DNA from: Silene conica
Lineage: Eukaryota; Streptophyta; Magnoliopsida; Caryophyllales; Caryophyllaceae
Length of the DNA: 64,000 nucleotides
Direction: 5' to 3'
NCBI GenBank assembly: GCA_029255685.2
Contig: CM055317.2
Location: 75,195,460-75,259,459 of the forward strand
Shown here: positions 23,301 to 33,188 of the stretch, one piece after another
How the letters are laid out: each line of letters starts with the position of its first letter
How positions within the stretch are numbered: the first letter of the stretch is position 1
The notes under the pieces: model-generated
What the model was told of the DNA's origin: nothing
Database searches by the model: none
Seen by the model: the letters and a program-made list of their open reading frames with translations, nothing else
Position numbers and translations under genes: made by a program

Positions 23301-26300
23301 TAGAATTTGAATTTTCAATTTTACTACCATCCCACTAATTGACAACATTTTTGAATGTCAACATTCTTAAATTTGAACTTCTATTAAAATTCATATAAGA
23401 AAACAATAATACCAACATTTTCAGTCATAATTCGTATAACCGATATATGTAATTGTACCAGATCATTTTCTGTCTTTACCTGGTAAAGATTTAAAGAACA
23501 ATTTATTGCACCACTGTTGTTTTATTGCATCACTGTTGTATTTTACAAAGTAAACCATTATTATTTAAATACTCTTATAACGATTTTTTTCATATATAAA
23601 AAGTACAAATGTACAACTTATATATAAAGTATACAATTAATAATAATACAAATAACGTTGAAAAATTGACAATATTTTAATTGAAAAATTATGTTTTCAT
23701 CTAAATTAGTTAATTTTTATTCCATCATTCTTTACTTTGGTGAAGTTATATCTTACTTTGTAACAAATTGAATGTAATTACATAACAATAATAAAATGGT
23801 CATAACCTACAAATTTTTACTTTTACCCATAAACATGATGGGTGTGAGTTATGATGATAAGCCTAATTTTTATGCTTAATTCTCGTTTACGTAGAATGAT
23901 CGATCGTCTAAATAACATAAAAGACAATAATTTCTAATAGGATAATAATAGTGGTTGAAAAAAAGGGGTGTAATAAAAAATTAGGCATGAAAAAATGAGA
24001 CATGGTTCGTTTTTTAGGTATAATGATCGGTCTAATTTTCACGCTTAACTATTATTTGCTTTTGAATGGTCGTTTAAATAATATAAATAACAATATTTTA
24101 GTAAGATAATAATGATAAATGAAAAGGTATTAATATGGGATTTGGCAAAAAATTAGGGTCTATTTTTTAAGTGTATAAATGTATAATTTATCTATCTAGG
24201 TATTTTATATAAGACACTCGCGTCGACTATATATGATAATTTATAAATCCGTATAATTTTAAAAAAATACAAGCGGATAAGTCTATCAATTGTCACTTTT
24301 ATAAAAATAATAGTAATGGAGAGTTAGTTTTTCAAAGAAGATCAACTAAAATTCGTTATCAAAACGCATATTTTATACTAAAACATAACCCTTCAAAATT
24401 AGCTATAAATTTTAGAATTTAATTATGTAGACATAAAAAAATTCCAAAAAGAAATTGAAGATTTAATTTACTAATTGTCTAAAACTAAATTTACCTCTGC
24501 ATGACATTTTTAGTTAGCTGAGCCAACGGTTTTATGAAAACGCCTTCACAACCGCCTACACAATATAAGACAAACAAAAAACAACACAAATTAGTAATTT
24601 ATCTTACAAAATTCAAAGAAATTAAATAAACTACTCAAATTTTTACCCCTCACATAACTATTTTATAAGATATGAAGAAACAATCTTAAATAGAAGATGT
24701 TAAATAATTATAATTTAGAAGTTGAATGATGTATATTAAAAATATTAATTAGGAAATGGTGATGGTTTTGTCATTCAAAGTGTTGTAGTTTATGAGTTGT
24801 TTTATAAAATCTTAATTGTGATGAAAATTATTGCAAAGTTAATACGAGAGTTGAATGAGTGATGATTAATTATTGTATAGATAGGAGAAGAGTAATTATA
24901 TTAAACGTTGAGCATTATTTTGTGACATCAAAATCACTATATGGCTTTTTGTTTACCCCAAGTTGGCAAGTATCATTTTAATTATATTTATATAATTATT
25001 TCAAAGACGGGAGTTGAATGATGTGATGGTTAACTATTCTACATATAGTAGAAGAGTAATTATGCGAGAAGATGAAAATTATTTTGTGATATCAAATTCA
25101 TTTTAGTGTACCCTAAGTATGCTTTTAATTATATTTATAGATATGTGTAAGTTGGTAGATGATGGGTGAGTTGGACAACTATGTATAGGGAATGACGTGG
25201 TTTTGTGACGTGATAGGTGACATTTCGTCGATTTCTATATGGCATTTAATCAATGTTTTAATTAGTCTTTTAATAAAATTCTACAGATAATGATGTGACT
25301 GAATAAGATTTTAATATTGGATGAGATATTTTTTGGCTAGTCTTTTTATTTTATTTATAGATTTATAGATAAATGAATTAAATTAATGTTATATAATAAA
25401 TTGATAATACATGTCAAATTAAAAACGGAATTACTTTTTTCACATACGAATTTTACTCTTTCACATACATTTTTCCATTAGATTTCCAAATTATACCCTT
25501 TTAGTGTTTTACCTAAATTTAAGCAAACTAACCTTTTTGCTAAAACCAAACCTAATCGCTTCAAAGAATTAAACAACAATCCATTCTCCAACTAATGTTG
25601 TAATTAACATGTTTTTTTCAATTATTAATATAATTTATTTGGTTTTATTTATAATCAAAGTTTTTTGGTTTGTTAAAAATTGAAAATTGATTTTGTGAAA
25701 TTCTGGCCAACGGAAAGTGCATAAATTAAATTCCTTGATTATTCAATCAAAAGATCCATAAAATTGGAGATTGACCCACGTTCCAGAAAGGAAAGAATTG
25801 GAAGAAACAGGTGTGATTGGATTGATGTTATGTGAAGGTCGATATTGGAGCAAAATCCAATCTATGCAATACCCAACAAAATCAAAATTTGTTAATCTTG
25901 AGGAACAAGGGATTGAATATAACAGTTGAAACTTGTGAGGATTGTGAGCAGCTAGTGGTAAGTGGTTAGGGTGGTGTGTGACCGTTTGTGAGGGTAGTGC
26001 GAGGGTATTACGTTGGTGCGCCGTTCATGGTAGCGTTGTAGGTGGTGGCTGGGAATCTGGACTATGGTTGTCCGACGGGTGGTGGCCTGGGCTGGTGGCT
26101 TGGATATGGTTCTGTGAGGTTTGAGAGTAAAACTTGTATGATTGGTGGTGGTGAAATGATATGAGGGAACCGAGGTTGATCGACCGGCGATTTGGTGATG
26201 GTGGGCGGCTGCCGGCTGGTGGTGGGCAGACGGGAAGGCGGTGGTGGGCTGGTGGGAAGTTGCTTTTTCTGTTTTGTTTGACGAAGTATATTGATACTGG

Positions 26301-29300
26301 AGGTTAGGGAAAAAAATCACCCATCATCAATTGAATGAAAATTTTAAACATGACAAGGTCAAAATCGTAAAAGTTGTATGTGAAAGAGTAAAAATGACAA
26401 GGTCAAATTAATACTCCCTCCTATTCTGGGTTTTCTTCCCATTTGGAGGGGGCACGATACTCAAGGAAAAATGTTTTTTTAATGAAAAAAGAGTTGGGTG
26501 GGTTTGGAATAAGAGAGGGGGATAATAATTAGGAGTTAAAATAATGAATTGTGGGCCCCAAACATTGATGAAATGAATAAAATAGGGGTAAAAAAGTTGG
26601 GTGATAGGAGAGAGGAATGAATAAAATATAATTAAAAGTTACTAAAATAGGAAAGGGGAAGAAAACCTCAATAATCCGTTTAAGGAAATAGGGAAGAAAA
26701 CAGAGAATATGAGGGAGTAGTATATTTTTCTATGACATATCTTAAAATTATGACGAATGACAAGTCAACTTTATTACTCCCGCTATTAATATTTTAGTTA
26801 AATCGATTGGTTATCTAAATGTTCATATATACTTTATTTTGTTGTTAGTATGGTTACTTTTATTACCTTAGTTATTATTACCGTTAATTTCATTACTCTT
26901 ACAATAATTATTGGTACTTTTACTACTGTCACATTAAGATGAGTGATTATTATCATATTACTATATGCAATGTTATTACAATTTTTTTTACTAGTAACAT
27001 AATTACTCTTACTATTTAGTCATACAATTTTAAGAGCCTTATATATTTATATAATTTTTTATATATGTATATATCTTATATCAAATTAAAATAATTATGG
27101 AATATTATATATTTTTGATATACAGCTTAATTTATTTACATCTTAATAGTTTTCAAAATTTAACATATTATATTTTAAGAAAAATCATCGTATTATGATA
27201 TTCTCTAAATTTATACTTTAACCAAACTATACAATATTTATATTGAAGTTTTTTGGTGAGGTACATCACATAGCGTTATGATTAAAAATTATATACTTCG
27301 TAGTATAATTAATTTGTATAAATTTATTTAATTGCATTGAAATCAATTGATTTCTGCAATACTATAGTATTGATGTGAAGTTAATCAACAAATCATGTTC
27401 AAATATCTAAACTAATTGAATTTCGAATTATTCATTGTCTTAAATAAAGGAGAATTAGTTTGTTGTAACACAAAGAACGTTAAAAAGGATGAAATATGTT
27501 AAAAAGGATAAAAGTTTAAGTTGTTTTAATTGTAAAACGGGTATGTAGATTCTATGAAATTTTCATTTTTGGTGATCATATATATATAATAAATTGTTGT
27601 TTAAGATGTGATTTGTTGATGTTGATATGTACTGTAGGCATTATATGGGAGAAGATCTAGATAGCTTGAGTTTGAAGGAGCTTCAGAATTTCGAGCATCA
27701 ACTCGACACTGCTCTTAAACACATCCGATCCAAGAAGGTTTTAAATTCTTCTTTATTCATTTTAGGGTTTCGTTTGACTAGACACTACTATGCAATTTGT
27801 TACGAATTAGGTTAAACCCGCCTTAATTACACAAGTTCTTGATTATCACGATTCAGGACCTTATATGAGTACACAAAAACAAGTCATTTGTTTGCTATTC
27901 CGAGTTTTGTTTTATCTAATCAATGACCCAACAACTAGGTTTAAGTAAAAATGATGTCATCTATAGTACGGAATTTGTATAAGTAAAGTGATAAGTTCAT
28001 AAATTCGCTGCTTGCTTTTCCTAGGTTTTGCCATGGAACTGTTTTAGGTTCATAACTTTGATATGTAAAGGCAGCTGTGAGGAAGGCTTAGAAGTTAGAG
28101 CTGGGAAACAATGTCAGGACATGAAATCAGACACGAATCCAACACGAGTTTGGGTTGATGCTTAGTAACCCATTTATATAAGTAGGTCGTTATGAACACG
28201 ACAAGAAATTTAATTGCGTTGGGGTTTGTGTTAGAGCTTTAAATAAGAAGTTAACTGGAAAACACGACACGAGCTTGATACAAATTAGTATCGACACCAA
28301 AATAACATGGCATTTAAATGGGGTGAAGAGTTCGTGCACAAACCCGACACGACCGATCCATTTGCCATGTCTAGGAAGGCTACATACAACAGTTTTTGGT
28401 TTGAGGCTGTCACACTAGTGATCCATTGATTTATCAAAAGTGTTTGTTCCCAAATTAGTTTCCATTTTCCTTATTTGAGTATCTCCGTCATTCATTTACG
28501 TTTCTGTTTAGTGTATGCTTTTAAACCGTCACATTACTCATTTGTATATTAATCTTCCCATAACGACTCCCTGTCTTCTCTGCGTCGATTGCATTTGTCC
28601 TTTATTCTAAAAGCAAACGTAAACGATTCAAGAGATGGAGAGTGTGTGTCCTTTAGTTTTGTTAAAGGCTAACTTGTCCTGAGCATTTATCCTTGCAGAA
28701 CCAGCTGATGTACGAATCAATTCACGAGCTTCAGAAAAAGGTAAGTCTTCTCGTCTCATAACCCGTCTATCTCTCAGTCGATTCTATTGATTTCAAAATC
28801 TCGAATAGATCAGAAGAAGAGATAGATGGAACACCAAAATGCCATAAAAGACCCTCACAGCCTCGCTCTAGCAGGACTTAGGCCCTGTTATTTTCGGCTG
28901 AAACGAGCTGAATTGAATAAATTGGAGTAGAGCTTAATTGAACTAAATTGAGTGAAACTGAGCTAAATAGATTAATTGAAAATAATTGATTGAACGTAAA
29001 TAAAACTTGACGGAATACAACCAAACAATAATTTATTTACGTTCAATCAATTATTTTCAATTAATCTCTTCACAAAATTAACTTTTAATTCAACTAAATT
29101 CACTTCAGCTCAGTTTCACTCAATTTAGTTCAATTAAGCTCTAGTCCAATTTATTCAATTCAGCTCGTTTCAGCCGAAAAGAACAGGGACTTAGTCCGAC
29201 ATTTGTGTCTGAGTAACATGTGTAATGACATTGGTTTTGTGACAGGACAAAGCATTGCAGGAGCATAACAATACCCTATCGAAGAAGGTACAATAAACTG

Positions 29301-29697
29301 GAATGTAACTGTAGGCCTGTAGCACAATTTTGATGCTGATGATTGTCCTGAAATGAAACGAATAACAGGTAAAGGAGAAGGAAAAGGAAAAGGCGATAGC
29401 TGAACAAGCACAATGGGAGCAGCAAAATCAGGAGCTTAACCCTTCAGCCTTCTTTTCTTCTCAGGTTTTGCCTGCCCTGAATATGAGGTCAGTCAGTCTT
29501 CCTTATAAACCGTCTCTCTATTACAAACGTACCTTAATTATGAAACCAATTGAATAAAATGTAGAGGCAATTATGAAACAAGCGGGAGTGTAATAGAAGA
29601 CGAAGTAGCACAGACGCAAAATAGAAGCAACAGCAGCAGCAACAACAACAACAGCCTAGTGCCGTCCTGGATGCTTAATCACCTCGCGGAACAGTAG
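14323..29697 (+). CDS. FUL: MADS-box transcription factor, AP1/FUL clade (FRUITFULL-like), 8 exons, 254 aa
   Basis: Exons: 14323-14507, 19742-19820, 20000-20064, 27638-27737, 28699-28740, 29246-29287, 29369-29487, 29565-29697. All splice sites are GT-AG and the joined frame is continuous. Residues 1-60 are the MADS domain ([20 protein letters not shown], then [16 protein letters not shown]). The I and K regions follow ([51 protein letters not shown]). The C-terminus LVPSWML (about 242-248) is the FUL-like motif, and there is no euAP1 CFAA end. Exon sizes 185, 79, 65, 100, 42 and 42 bp are those of SQUA-clade genes. Such proteins bind CArG boxes and set floral meristem and fruit identity in the nucleus. 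Introns 1 (5.2 kb) and 3 (7.6 kb) are swollen by insertions. The assignment to FUL rather than another AP1/FUL paralogue rests on the C-terminus. Confidence 0.93.
14597..14690. repeat. Short hairpin element in FUL intron 1
   Basis: GAAAAAAATCATGTGTCCTC near 14600 is mirrored by GGACACAAGAATTTTTTT near 14664-14682, with GAACGGTA/TACGGTCC also complementary further in. The arms are roughly 35 bp with a short loop. It could be a tiny MITE or a structured intronic RNA; no clear target duplication was seen. Confidence 0.45.
14691..16250. other. FUL intron 1, left part, no element recognised
   Basis: AT-rich intronic sequence without a bounded repeat or coding signal. Confidence 0.4.
16251..16444 (+). 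mobile_element. Mutator-type MITE, family A, 194 bp (copy in FUL intron 1)
   Basis: It starts CACAAATTCTTATTTGCAAC and ends CAAGCAAGTCTTACTA. The target duplication TATTTTCAA is perfect on both sides (16242-16250 and 16445-16453). The ends are imperfect inverted repeats (TTCTTATTTGCRACGG against GTCTTGCTTGCGACGG). Four more copies lie at 55931, 56183, 56440 and 60351. A 9-bp duplication indicates mobilisation by a Mutator-like transposase. Confidence 0.85.
17640..17861 (-). mobile_element. Solo LTR of a small (TRIM-like) retrotransposon, 222 bp
   Basis: On the minus strand it begins TGTTAGGGTACAAATTCATG and ends CTTCCGCACAACA (TG...CA ends). The 5-bp target duplication CAAAT flanks it (17635-17639 and 17862-17866). 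Internal words TGTCCCACATTGG and GGCCTTTTGGGAAGGAGCCC resemble LTRs of widespread dicot TRIM elements. No internal region or second LTR is present, so it is a solo LTR left by recombination in FUL intron 1. Confidence 0.75.
18293..19264. mobile_element. Mutator-like element with long terminal inverted repeats, 972 bp
   Basis: The left arm (18293-about 18533) and right arm (about 19030-19264) are highly similar inverted copies that begin RAGTTTTTTTGTYAGATAAC and contain GACAGTGTAAATGTTAGGTG. The target duplication TTATTTTAA flanks it (18284-18292 and 19265-19273). The centre is AT-rich with no open frame, so it is a non-autonomous MULE in FUL intron 1. Confidence 0.85.
19404..19469. repeat. 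33-bp tandem duplication
   Basis: CCGGTCCGCTTAAACCGACC followed by ATATAATTGACCT occurs twice with a 33-bp period, in FUL intron 1. Confidence 0.85.
20338..21109 (+). mobile_element. Non-autonomous Helitron, 772 bp, nested in a MITE
   Basis: It starts TCATATATTTTACTAATAC and carries TGCTGACTTGGCATCACATA, as in the Helitron at 5231. It ends with the hairpin ACCCGTGAATTTCACAGGT and GAACCTAG. The preceding base is A and the following base is T, and removing the element restores the host MITE, so both ends are set independently. It carries a SINE at 20671-20886. Confidence 0.75.
20671..20886 (-). mobile_element. SINE (tRNA-derived type) inside the Helitron
   Basis: On the minus strand an internal pol III promoter is visible: box A-like GTTAGTCCAGTGGTAACTGA (about 20859-20878) and box B GGTTCGATTACC (20802-20813). 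A body of about 180 bp ends in an AATAAAAAATAAAAATAAAA tail. The length and A-rich tail fit a plant SINE. A clean target duplication was not identified. Confidence 0.65.
21386..21645. mobile_element. Stowaway MITE, 260 bp (FUL intron 3)
   Basis: Ends CTTCCTCCATTCCAATCAAT and AATTGATTAGAAGGGAGGAAG, TA on both sides (21384-21385 and 21646-21647). It is a same-length sister of 11241-11500. Confidence 0.8.
21837..22033. mobile_element. Stowaway MITE, 197 bp (FUL intron 3)
   Basis: Inverted ends CTCCCTCCTATTCAGCCTAT and ATAGGCTGAATAGGAGGGAG, TA on both sides (21835-21836 and 22034-22035). Confidence 0.85.
22318..22959. mobile_element. Harbinger-type MITE (GAGCATCTCC family), outer element
   Basis: It starts GAGCATCTCCAGTGAACAAC and ends CAAACCATTGGAGATGCTC, with TTA on both sides (22315-22317 and 22960-22962). 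A second element of the same family is inserted at 22555-22859. It lies in FUL intron 3. Confidence 0.75.
22555..22859. mobile_element. Harbinger-type MITE (GAGCATCTCC family), inner element, 305 bp
   Basis: Ends GAGCATCTCCAATGGTTGAG and CTTACCATTGGAGATGCTC, with TAA on both sides (22552-22554 and 22860-22862). The internal sequence is rich in AGCTTGTAGCTTAA-like words. Confidence 0.8.
22963..25413. other. FUL intron 3, AT-rich, no element recognised
   Basis: About 2.4 kb of AT-rich DNA. Related ATGAATGATGTGATGG..AATTAT segments near 24840-25080 hint at an internal duplication. No coding signal was found. Confidence 0.4.
25423..26402. mobile_element. Mutator-like non-autonomous element with GC-rich core (FUL intron 3)
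   Basis: The inverted ends share TTTTTACTCTTTCACATACA (left copy about 25454-25475, right copy complementary at about 26379-26397). The 9-bp repeat TCAAATTAA flanks the element (25414-25422 and 26403-26411). The terminal motif resembles that of the Pack-MULE at 30707-31921. The core (about 25930-26300) is GC-rich, with an open minus frame of 122 codons rich in His, Pro and Thr that I do not recognise. It may be a captured host fragment. Confidence 0.6.
26414..26717. mobile_element. Stowaway MITE, 304 bp (FUL intron 3)
   Basis: Ends CTCCCTCCTATTCTGGGTTT and AACAGAGAATATGAGGGAG, TA on both sides (26412-26413 and 26718-26719). It lies directly next to the MULE target duplication. Confidence 0.75.
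28881..29190. mobile_element. Harbinger-type MITE (GGCCCTGTTCTTTT family), 310 bp (FUL intron 5)
   Basis: It starts GGCCCTGTTATTTTCGGCTG and ends AGCCGAAAAGAACAGGGAC, TTA on both sides (28878-28880 and 29191-29193). It is nearly palindromic overall, with arms of about 120-150 bp, and makes up most of the 505-bp intron between exons 5 and 6. Confidence 0.85.
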
Positions 29698-30697
29698 CAG
29701 AAACAAAAGGACACGCACTTGGGCGGGTTTTAATTATGAGTATCAAATTAGAACGATAATATAAGATATGGGCTTCGATCAGCCGACAATAATGGTGTAA
29801 AAATATAAATGGGGAAGTAAGTAGCCCGTTATTGTATCTTTTATGTATTTTTCAGTATTTCATCAGTACCTACTACTGCTACTGTTATCTGCCTCAAATA
29901 TTGTTCCAGATGATTATGTAGGAAGTGCAAGAGCTTAAGCTCATAAGTGGTCATCATCATGTACATATCGGACTATGTATCCGTGCTATTTTGTTCAATG
30001 TTTAAGCTCCGACTCAGTTCCGATATTGTCCATTTCAGTTCCGACATTGTTTCAATTGAAACTGGATCTAACTGCAGGAGTTCAGGCTCATTATTCACTC
30101 AATTGTTAGTTATTTGATACTCCGTATAAGAAAAATATCGAGTATCAAATAAATGAGTCAAGTCTTTTTATACCCTTGGTTTAGGTTAGGGATGCTCAAT
30201 GGTCAAGGTGGGGGCGGGGTGGGCTTGGTTTGGGTGACCCAGAATCGACCTGAGATTGAGGATGGGTCGGTTGGGCCAAACCAGGTAAAAAATGGCCCGT
30301 GGTATGGATTTTAGGGCGGCCGTAGTGCGTGCTTAGGGTGGGTCCATCTTAGAATGGGTCAGGTTTGACATTGGGAACCCATTGACCCGGATCTTGGTCG
30401 AGTCGAGCCGGGCTAGGGGGCGGGTCCAAAAGTGAGCTGATGGGCAAGACGGGTTGATCTGCACTTTTGAGCACCCCGCCACCCTTAGTCTAGGTTAAAA
30501 AAAAAGTGGTGAAATTTTTTTAAAAAAATGTCAATAGTAAAACACAAATTATTCCTTATCAATAAAATTATATGGTATTATATATGACAAATTTTATAAT
30601 TCATGTGAAAAATAACTAAAAGCCAAATATTTAGAAACTCTTGTTTTTTTTATTCGAATTTTTCGTAAAATGGTGTGATGATAACATTTGTTTAGTA
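29698..30697. other. FUL 3' flank and G-rich degenerate repeat
   Basis: The 3' untranslated region probably occupies the first few hundred bases. Positions 30190-30480 are GGGTCGG/GGGCGGG-rich low-complexity DNA without a supported frame. Confidence 0.4.
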
Positions 30698-30706
30698 GTA
30701 AATTAT

Positions 30707-31921
30707 GGGTGTTGCTCATTCATACACATGTTTTATTCAATTATAAACGCAAATGACTTTAATACCCTTCTATTTTTATAATTTTATTTTAATACCCTTT
30801 CAGTCTCTCTCCTCAATTCACTCCCTCTAACTGCAACTATTCAACCACAATCCGGCCGCCACTTTCCACCACCCTCACCGTCCTCTCCTTGCACCACCGG
30901 CCGGTCTTGACGACCTCCTCAGACCGGTCCTCTCCCATGATGATGTTAATCAGGTCTGTTTCTCCTCACTTGTTTATTCAATTCGATTCAATTCCAGATT
31001 TTCAATCACTAATGATTCGATTTGATTCAATTTATGATAGTGTGAATTTTGTAAAGACAGATGCTCTTGTAAATGTAAGTTCTGACTCACACATAGAGCC
31101 TTCATCCCTTCCAGATGAAGCTGCTACAGAGATCCAATAGGCTAAGCTTTGATAAGAGTGTCAGATGAGTCGGGAATTTATATTTTCAGCATTTGCAGCA
31201 GGACGTAGAGACATATAACGGATCAGAGAGACCTTCTTTGGTACAAGGACAAGAAGGCATTGGCATAGTCAAGTTCCTTAAAGGAAACAGCTTCTTTATC
31301 ACAGGCGCAACAAAGATCATAAATACAGAAATTTTCAAAGTGTCATAGAAATTTTCAAAGTGTCAGACCTTCTTGTCCTTGTTACAAAGATCATAAATAC
31401 AGAAATTTTCAAAAGTCTCCGACAAATTCATGGCAAGGCATATGAAGCTTTCATGCTAAGCAAATTAATCCCGGTGGCTGGAAATATATGTGAATCCAAT
31501 ATTGGTCTCGACGAATCGTCTATGAGTATGATTGCTGAAGATGTAGATGTTATTGTGAACTCTGCTTCAAATACAAACGTCTTAAATTATAACTTGATTA
31601 GTAAACTCCAAGGCCTTTAATTACACCATGCTACCTTAATTAGGTTAAAACTGAAAACGATTTAAAGAAACCCTAATCTAATTAGTCTAAATCAATTTTT
31701 TTATTTTATATAATATAATTGATAAAGGTAGAGATTAGAATTATTACCTGATCGATTACCTGATCGATACGAGAGCTAGCATCCATAGTTGTGTGGTTTA
31801 GTTTTTTTTTTTTGTGGGGGAGAGAATTAGAGAGGAGAACTTAGGCATAGGGTATAGAATGGAAAACTAATGAAAAAAAAGGGTATGAATGAGTAAAACT
31901 CGTATATAAATGAGTAATTAC
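30707..31921 (+). mobile_element. Pack-MULE carrying an acyl-CoA reductase fragment, 1215 bp
   Basis: The target duplication GTAAATTAT is perfect on both sides (30698-30706 and 31922-31930). The ends are imperfect inverted repeats: GCTCATTCATACACATGTTT on the left against ACTCATTTATATACGAGTTT on the right (reverse complement). There is no transposase. A GC-rich segment (30830-30940) and a recognisable host gene fragment (31160-31620) lie inside. A 9-bp duplication, terminal repeats and a captured gene piece together define a Pack-MULE. Confidence 0.75.
31160..31620 (+). pseudogene. Fatty acyl-CoA reductase (FAR) gene fragment inside the Pack-MULE
   Basis: Two joined pieces of a FAR protein can be read. 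GIGIVKFLKGNSFFITGAT (about 31257-31312) is the start of the NAD(P)-binding domain with its TGAT motif. Then TEIFKSLRQIHGKAYEAF, LSKLIPVAGNICESNIGLD and EDVDVIVNSASNTN follow (31396-about 31580). The glycine-rich continuation after TGAT and the segment up to TEIF are missing, and the rest of the enzyme is absent. A direct repeat of about 30 bp (31309-31339 and 31384-31414) and a second small duplication show local rearrangement. Intact FARs reduce very-long-chain acyl-CoAs to primary alcohols for wax, suberin or pollen wall; this copy cannot. Confidence 0.7.
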
Positions 31922-31930
31922 GTAAATTAT

Positions 31931-33188
31931 TAGGTTGGGAATGAATATATAGTGTTGTGTTTTATAGGATTGAAAGCGAATCGTTATTTCCAAATTCCAA
32001 TAATGGTTCTTTCGTTAAATTAACAATACTTAATTGTACTATAAAGAAATGAATATTAGTGCCTACCAAACATTAAAACTAGTATAATAATTGGTCAAAT
32101 ATGTCAAAAGCGTTGAAGATACTGAAAATCTTTCAACATATTAATTACCAAACACCACAAAAATATCGTCACATTACAATGACTATGTAAATAAACAAGT
32201 GTTGCCTCCTTGTTATCAATGTTCTACTCTTGAGCCAAGATAGCTTACACAAGTGATAAACAAGGTATCGAGAGGGCACGAGGAGATCTAATCCTCACAC
32301 CTAATTCAACGCCTAATTCAACGAGTGTAGATAAGTTATTAGGTGACCTATTAGCCTGACCTCTAAGATAATTGCGTGGCATAAGGCACCGAGGGTCATT
32401 AACACTTAATAGTTAGCAAGACACATCTCGACCCTTATTTGTCTCGTGTATAATGAGTCCGTCCATTTATAACTAGTATATTGACATGCATGATCTACCT
32501 CTTGTTCATTTAGACAGCATTAATAGTCATTTATAAGGCATTATCTGCATCATCTGTTGGAGTTCACTAACTTATACCTTATCAGACCATCACTAATACA
32601 TTACAATTCATAACAAACATAGATATGTTACTCCTTATCATTAAATATTCTCGTTCCCGCTCCAATTTACTAATGTTTCTTTTTTTTCTTCAAAAACACA
32701 ATTCCACAAAATATCCTTCAATTCACCATTTCAATTACGAATCTTTATAATCTTCGTCGCTGTCGTTATCGCTGTCTCTATCCCTATCTCAATCCATCTT
32801 AAATGAAAATTTACTTAATTGTCATTTAATCTAATTCTCACTCAAATCACAAAATTAAAATGAGCATCTTTTCATTCCTCTTTTCCCACTTCAACCCACG
32901 ACAACATACACTCACACACTATAGAATACTAAACAACATTTTGCCAAAACTCCTAATTTCTTCCCCATAAACAAATCCCATTTCTTGATCATTTCCTCTC
33001 ATCTTCGCAATACCTCGAAAAATCATCATCGTGGGCACCATTTTCTACCCAAAATCTTTATTGGGTTTCATTCATTTTCACCAAATTACACCAAATTACT
33101 AAGCGAGCCACGGAGCCAGCTCTCAAAACTGCAATAAAAGTCGTCGTCTTTTAATTAACATTGTATTGGATAGTGTCGGCGTTGAAGG
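31931..33188. other. Spacer and GAUT11 upstream region
   Basis: Positions 32215-32460 contain a moderately GC block (GGCACGAGGAGATCTAATCC, and a CCTAATTCAACG word repeated twice) that may be a retroelement remnant. Positions 32640-33188 are the pyrimidine-rich upstream and leader region of GAUT11. Confidence 0.4.

Noticed and set aside
25952-26320. 122-codon frame as a host gene
   Set aside because: It is compositionally biased, lies inside a bounded MULE and an intron, and has no known domain.
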